This document shows, piece after piece, positions 6,223 through 8,070 of a stretch of 8,070 nt of DNA; the stretch's first letter is position 1, and each line of letters opens with the position of its first letter. The stretch is taken from contig PNJM01000115.1 of the NCBI GenBank assembly GCA_013821865.1, positions 1-8,070 on the forward strand, given 5' to 3'. This stretch comes from Rhodocyclaceae bacterium. GTDB lineage: Bacteria; Pseudomonadota; Gammaproteobacteria; Burkholderiales; Rhodocyclaceae. The translations under genes and the position numbers were made by a program. The notes beneath the pieces were generated by a model. The model saw only the letters and a program-made list of their open reading frames with translations. It had not been told where the DNA came from and did no database searches.

Positions 6223-6813
6223 ATGAACTTCGAGCAATGGCGCCATTACTACCGCGGCTACTTTTTTGAGATATTCAAACAACCGGCCAAGGCCATCGAG
6301 GAGTACCGCATCGCCCTGCGCCACGAGCCGCGATTTGCCAAGGCCGCCGCCTGCATCGCCGTCCTGAGCGCCTCGCAGGGGCGGTTCGAAGAGGCCGAGC
6401 GCTATTTTCTCGAAGCCCTTCGAATCTCCCCCGATGATGCCGAGATGCGCTTCAACCTGGGCTACGTTTGCGACAAGCAGCGCAAATACGAGGAAGCCAT
6501 TGCCGCCTTTGCCGAGGCCTTGCGGCTGAAGCCGAAAATCGACCGTGCCTGGTACGGCATGGGCCTGGCGCAGGCGGCCCTGGGCCGGCACGAAGAAGCC
6601 GCCCGGTCGCTGGAGGAGGCGTCCAGCCTGCAGCCCATGAACGGCCATGCCTGGTACGCCTTCGGCATGGCGCAGCACCACCTGCACAACCCGGACAAGG
6701 TGAAGGAGATCGTCCTCCACCTGCACCGCATCGATCCCTTGATGTGCCGCCGGCTGATCCAGGACGCCGAACGCAGCGACCTCATCCATCTGGTAAAGGA
6801 TCTCGCGATCTGA
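6223..6813 (+). CDS. Tetratricopeptide-repeat (TPR) protein
   Basis: 196 aa from ATG 6223, preceded by AAGGGA (6213-6218) as SD. Nearly the whole protein consists of TPR units: about residues 5-36 (divergent, AIEEYRIALRHEP), 39-71 (FEEAERYFLEALRISP), 73-106 (YEEAIAAFAEALRLKP), 107-140 (HEEAARSLEEASSLQP) and 141-171 (partial, NGHAWYAFGMAQ). A short C-terminal helix follows. There is no signal peptide, lipobox or membrane helix, so it is probably a cytoplasmic scaffold or adaptor. TPR proteins bind other proteins; no partner can be read from the sequence. It has its own likely promoter and runs convergently towards the symporter gene, so it is probably not part of either neighbouring operon. 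Confidence 0.9.
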   Translation: MNFEQWRHYYRGYFFEIFKQPAKAIEEYRIALRHEPRFAKAAACIAVLSASQGRFEEAERYFLEALRISPDDAEMRFNLGYVCDKQRKYEEAIAAFAEALRLKPKIDRAWYGMGLAQAALGRHEEAARSLEEASSLQPMNGHAWYAFGMAQHHLHNPDKVKEIVLHLHRIDPLMCRRLIQDAERSDLIHLVKDLAI

Positions 6814-6904
6814 CTCCCCGCCCGCGGGATGACCGGGAGGCCGTCTCGCCCGCTTGCGATTCCTGATCACCGATGCTTGTCCAAATTCAGGCCGAGCACA
6901 GTTG

Positions 6905-6933
6905 AAAAAAACGGGCCCGCTTGCGCGGGCCCG
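6905..6933 (-). terminator. Rho-independent terminator of the symporter gene
   Basis: CGGGCCCGC (6912-6920) and GCGGGCCCG (6925-6933) form a perfect 9-bp GC stem. On the minus strand the loop reads GCAA and seven T follow (complement of the A-run 6905-6911). It lies 25 bases past the symporter stop codon. For plus-strand transcripts from the TPR gene the same stem lacks a good T-tract, so at best it works weakly in that direction. The rest of 6814-6957 shows no gene. Confidence 0.93.
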
Positions 6934-6957
6934 AAACTTTCCCTCCTCCAGGGATTG

Positions 6958-8070
6958 TTACTTCATGCTGGTATCGATGTCGCCCGCCAGGCTCGGGTAG
7001 CGCACATGATCCACCAGTTCCTGAACTTCCTTCGACGGCTCCGCGGTGACCAGGCTGCCGACGATGACGCCGATGAAGCCCGCCGGGATGCCGAAGATGC
7101 CGGCCGAGATCGGCGCGATGTTGAACCACTGGTTCGCCGCAACGCCGCCGAAGAACGGGTAGGTGATGTACATGTAGTACATGCAGACACCCAGTCCGCC
7201 CAGCATGCCGAGGATGGCCCCCGTCTTGTTGGCGCGCCGCCAGAACACGCCGCATACCAGGGCCGGGAAGAAGCCCGAAGCCGCCAGCGAGAAGGCCGCG
7301 CCCACCAGGAACAGGATGTCGCCCGGTTTCAGCGAGGTGACGTAGGCCGCGATGACGGCCACCACCAGCAGCAGGCCCTTGGCGATCGCCAGGCGGCGGG
7401 TCGTCGGGGCATGCGGGTCGATCATCTTGTAGTAGAGGTCATGCGACAGGGCGTTGGCAATGGTCAGCAGCAGGCCGTCCGCAGTGGAGAGCGCCGCCGC
7501 CAGGCCGCCGGCCGCCACCAGGCCCGAGATCACGTAGGGCAGGCCCGCGATCTCCGGTGTCGCCAGCACGATCAGGTCGCCGCCGATGACGATCTCCGCC
7601 AACTGGATGATGCCGTCCTTGTTGATGTCCGAGATGTTCATCAGGGTCGGGTCTACCTTCGCCCACGCTGCCACCCAGGCCGGCATCGCCGCGAACGAGC
7701 CGCCGACCACGTTGTGGTACACCTCGTACTTGACCAGCACCGCCAGGGACGGCGCGGTGAAGTAAAGCAGGAAGATGAAGAACAGCGACCAGAACACCGA
7801 CTGTCGCGCATCCTTCACGCTGGGCGTGGTGTAGTAGCGCATCAGGATGTGCGGCAAGGCAGCCGTGCCCACCATCAGACAAAGCACCAGGGCGAGGAAG
7901 TTGTTGCGCGCAATCGAGCGGGCAGCATCATCCTTGCCGACGAAGGCTTCGGCGTGCGGCTTGACCGGGGCGGCGCGTGCGGCGACGCCCTTTTCCTTGG
8001 TCCAGGCGGCCTTGGCGGCTGCGACATCCTTCGGATACTTGCCCAGCGCATCCTCGGCCTGCTTGATCTG
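6958..8070 (-). CDS. Cation/acetate-type sodium:solute symporter (ActP / VC_2705-like), C-terminal part; 5' end outside window
   Basis: The frame is open to the window edge; 370 codons are visible, numbered from base 8070. An integral inner-membrane secondary transporter of the SSS family, expected to import a small carboxylate such as acetate with Na+. A hydrophilic Lys/Ala-rich segment (1-55) precedes helices near 57-77, 91-115, 176-205, 226-246, 251-277, 283-303 and 317-343. The conserved stretch AAALSTADGLLLTIANALSHD (about 191-211) includes Ser195/Thr196 at the position of the SSS Na+ site. GTAALPHILMRYYTTPSVKDAR (about 68-89) is typical of acetate symporters. An EF-hand-like loop lies at 148-159. 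Substrate identity is inferred from family resemblance only. It ends in a short hydrophilic tail and a strong terminator. In related genomes a small DUF4212 membrane protein usually precedes this gene; that would be outside the window. Confidence 0.93.
   Translation of the reverse strand, partial: QIKQAEDALGKYPKDVAAAKAAWTKEKGVAARAAPVKPHAEAFVGKDDAARSIARNNFLALVLCLMVGTAALPHILMRYYTTPSVKDARQSVFWSLFFIFLLYFTAPSLAVLVKYEVYHNVVGGSFAAMPAWVAAWAKVDPTLMNISDINKDGIIQLAEIVIGGDLIVLATPEIAGLPYVISGLVAAGGLAAALSTADGLLLTIANALSHDLYYKMIDPHAPTTRRLAIAKGLLLVVAVIAAYVTSLKPGDILFLVGAAFSLAASGFFPALVCGVFWRRANKTGAILGMLGGLGVCMYYMYITYPFFGGVAANQWFNIAPISAGIFGIPAGFIGVIVGSLVTAEPSKEVQELVDHVRYPSLAGDIDTSMK
7594..7629 (-). other. EF-hand-like calcium-binding loop within the symporter
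   Basis: The twelve residues DINKDGIIQLAE fit the EF-hand loop pattern: Asp at 1, Asn at 3, Asp at 5, Gly at 6, Ile at 8 and Glu at 12. They lie in a long hydrophilic loop between two membrane helices (symporter codons 148-159). A helix-loop-helix partner is not obvious, so binding is a prediction from the motif alone. Confidence 0.55.

Noticed and set aside
6814..6845. Possible hairpin just after the TPR stop (CTCCC with GGGAG)
   Set aside because: The stem is only 5 bp with no T-tract; too weak to call a terminator.
1..8070. tRNA, rRNA, CRISPR, transposon or prophage features
   Set aside because: No cloverleaf, spaced direct repeats, transposase or integrase motifs or terminal inverted repeats were found on either strand.

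Overview
The window reads as chromosomal DNA from a GC-rich betaproteobacterium, most like the Rhodocyclales (Azoarcus/Thauera-type). That placement is inferred from codon use, the dense gene packing and the protein families; there is no rRNA or other marker to confirm it. No tRNA, rRNA, CRISPR, insertion sequence or phage gene is visible.

Region 1 (bases 1-5724, plus strand) is a tight four-gene run. It begins inside a gene for a sensor histidine kinase whose N-terminal half is a sodium/solute symporter (CbrA-type architecture). After 16 bp comes a stand-alone 123-aa receiver-domain response regulator. Six bp later is a 728-aa membrane protein that fuses two membrane helices, a HAMP/PAS-like region, a decayed histidine-kinase core and an intact DEDDh (DnaQ-type) 3'-5' exonuclease domain. 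Two bp after that is a 486-aa protein with paired CBS domains and a DUF294-type nucleotidyltransferase. The spacing implies one transcript and shared function.

Region 2 (5741-6957) holds a small two-helix membrane protein of 102 aa on the minus strand, convergent with the operon (16 bp between stop codons). A 173-bp divergent intergenic region follows, with a striking 14-bp perfect hairpin and promoter-like elements, then a 196-aa tetratricopeptide-repeat protein on the plus strand.

Region 3 (6958-8070, minus strand) is the C-terminal part of an acetate-type (ActP/VC_2705-like) sodium/solute symporter, closed by a textbook Rho-independent terminator. It carries an EF-hand-like loop and a family-specific hydrophilic insertion.

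Taken together the locus looks like a carbon-source uptake and sensing island. One symporter homologue has become a receptor for a kinase, a second is the probable transporter, and between them sit a receiver, a membrane-tethered exonuclease and a CBS-nucleotidyltransferase whose enzymatic link to transport is not known. That set is the best candidate here for a poorly described signalling system.
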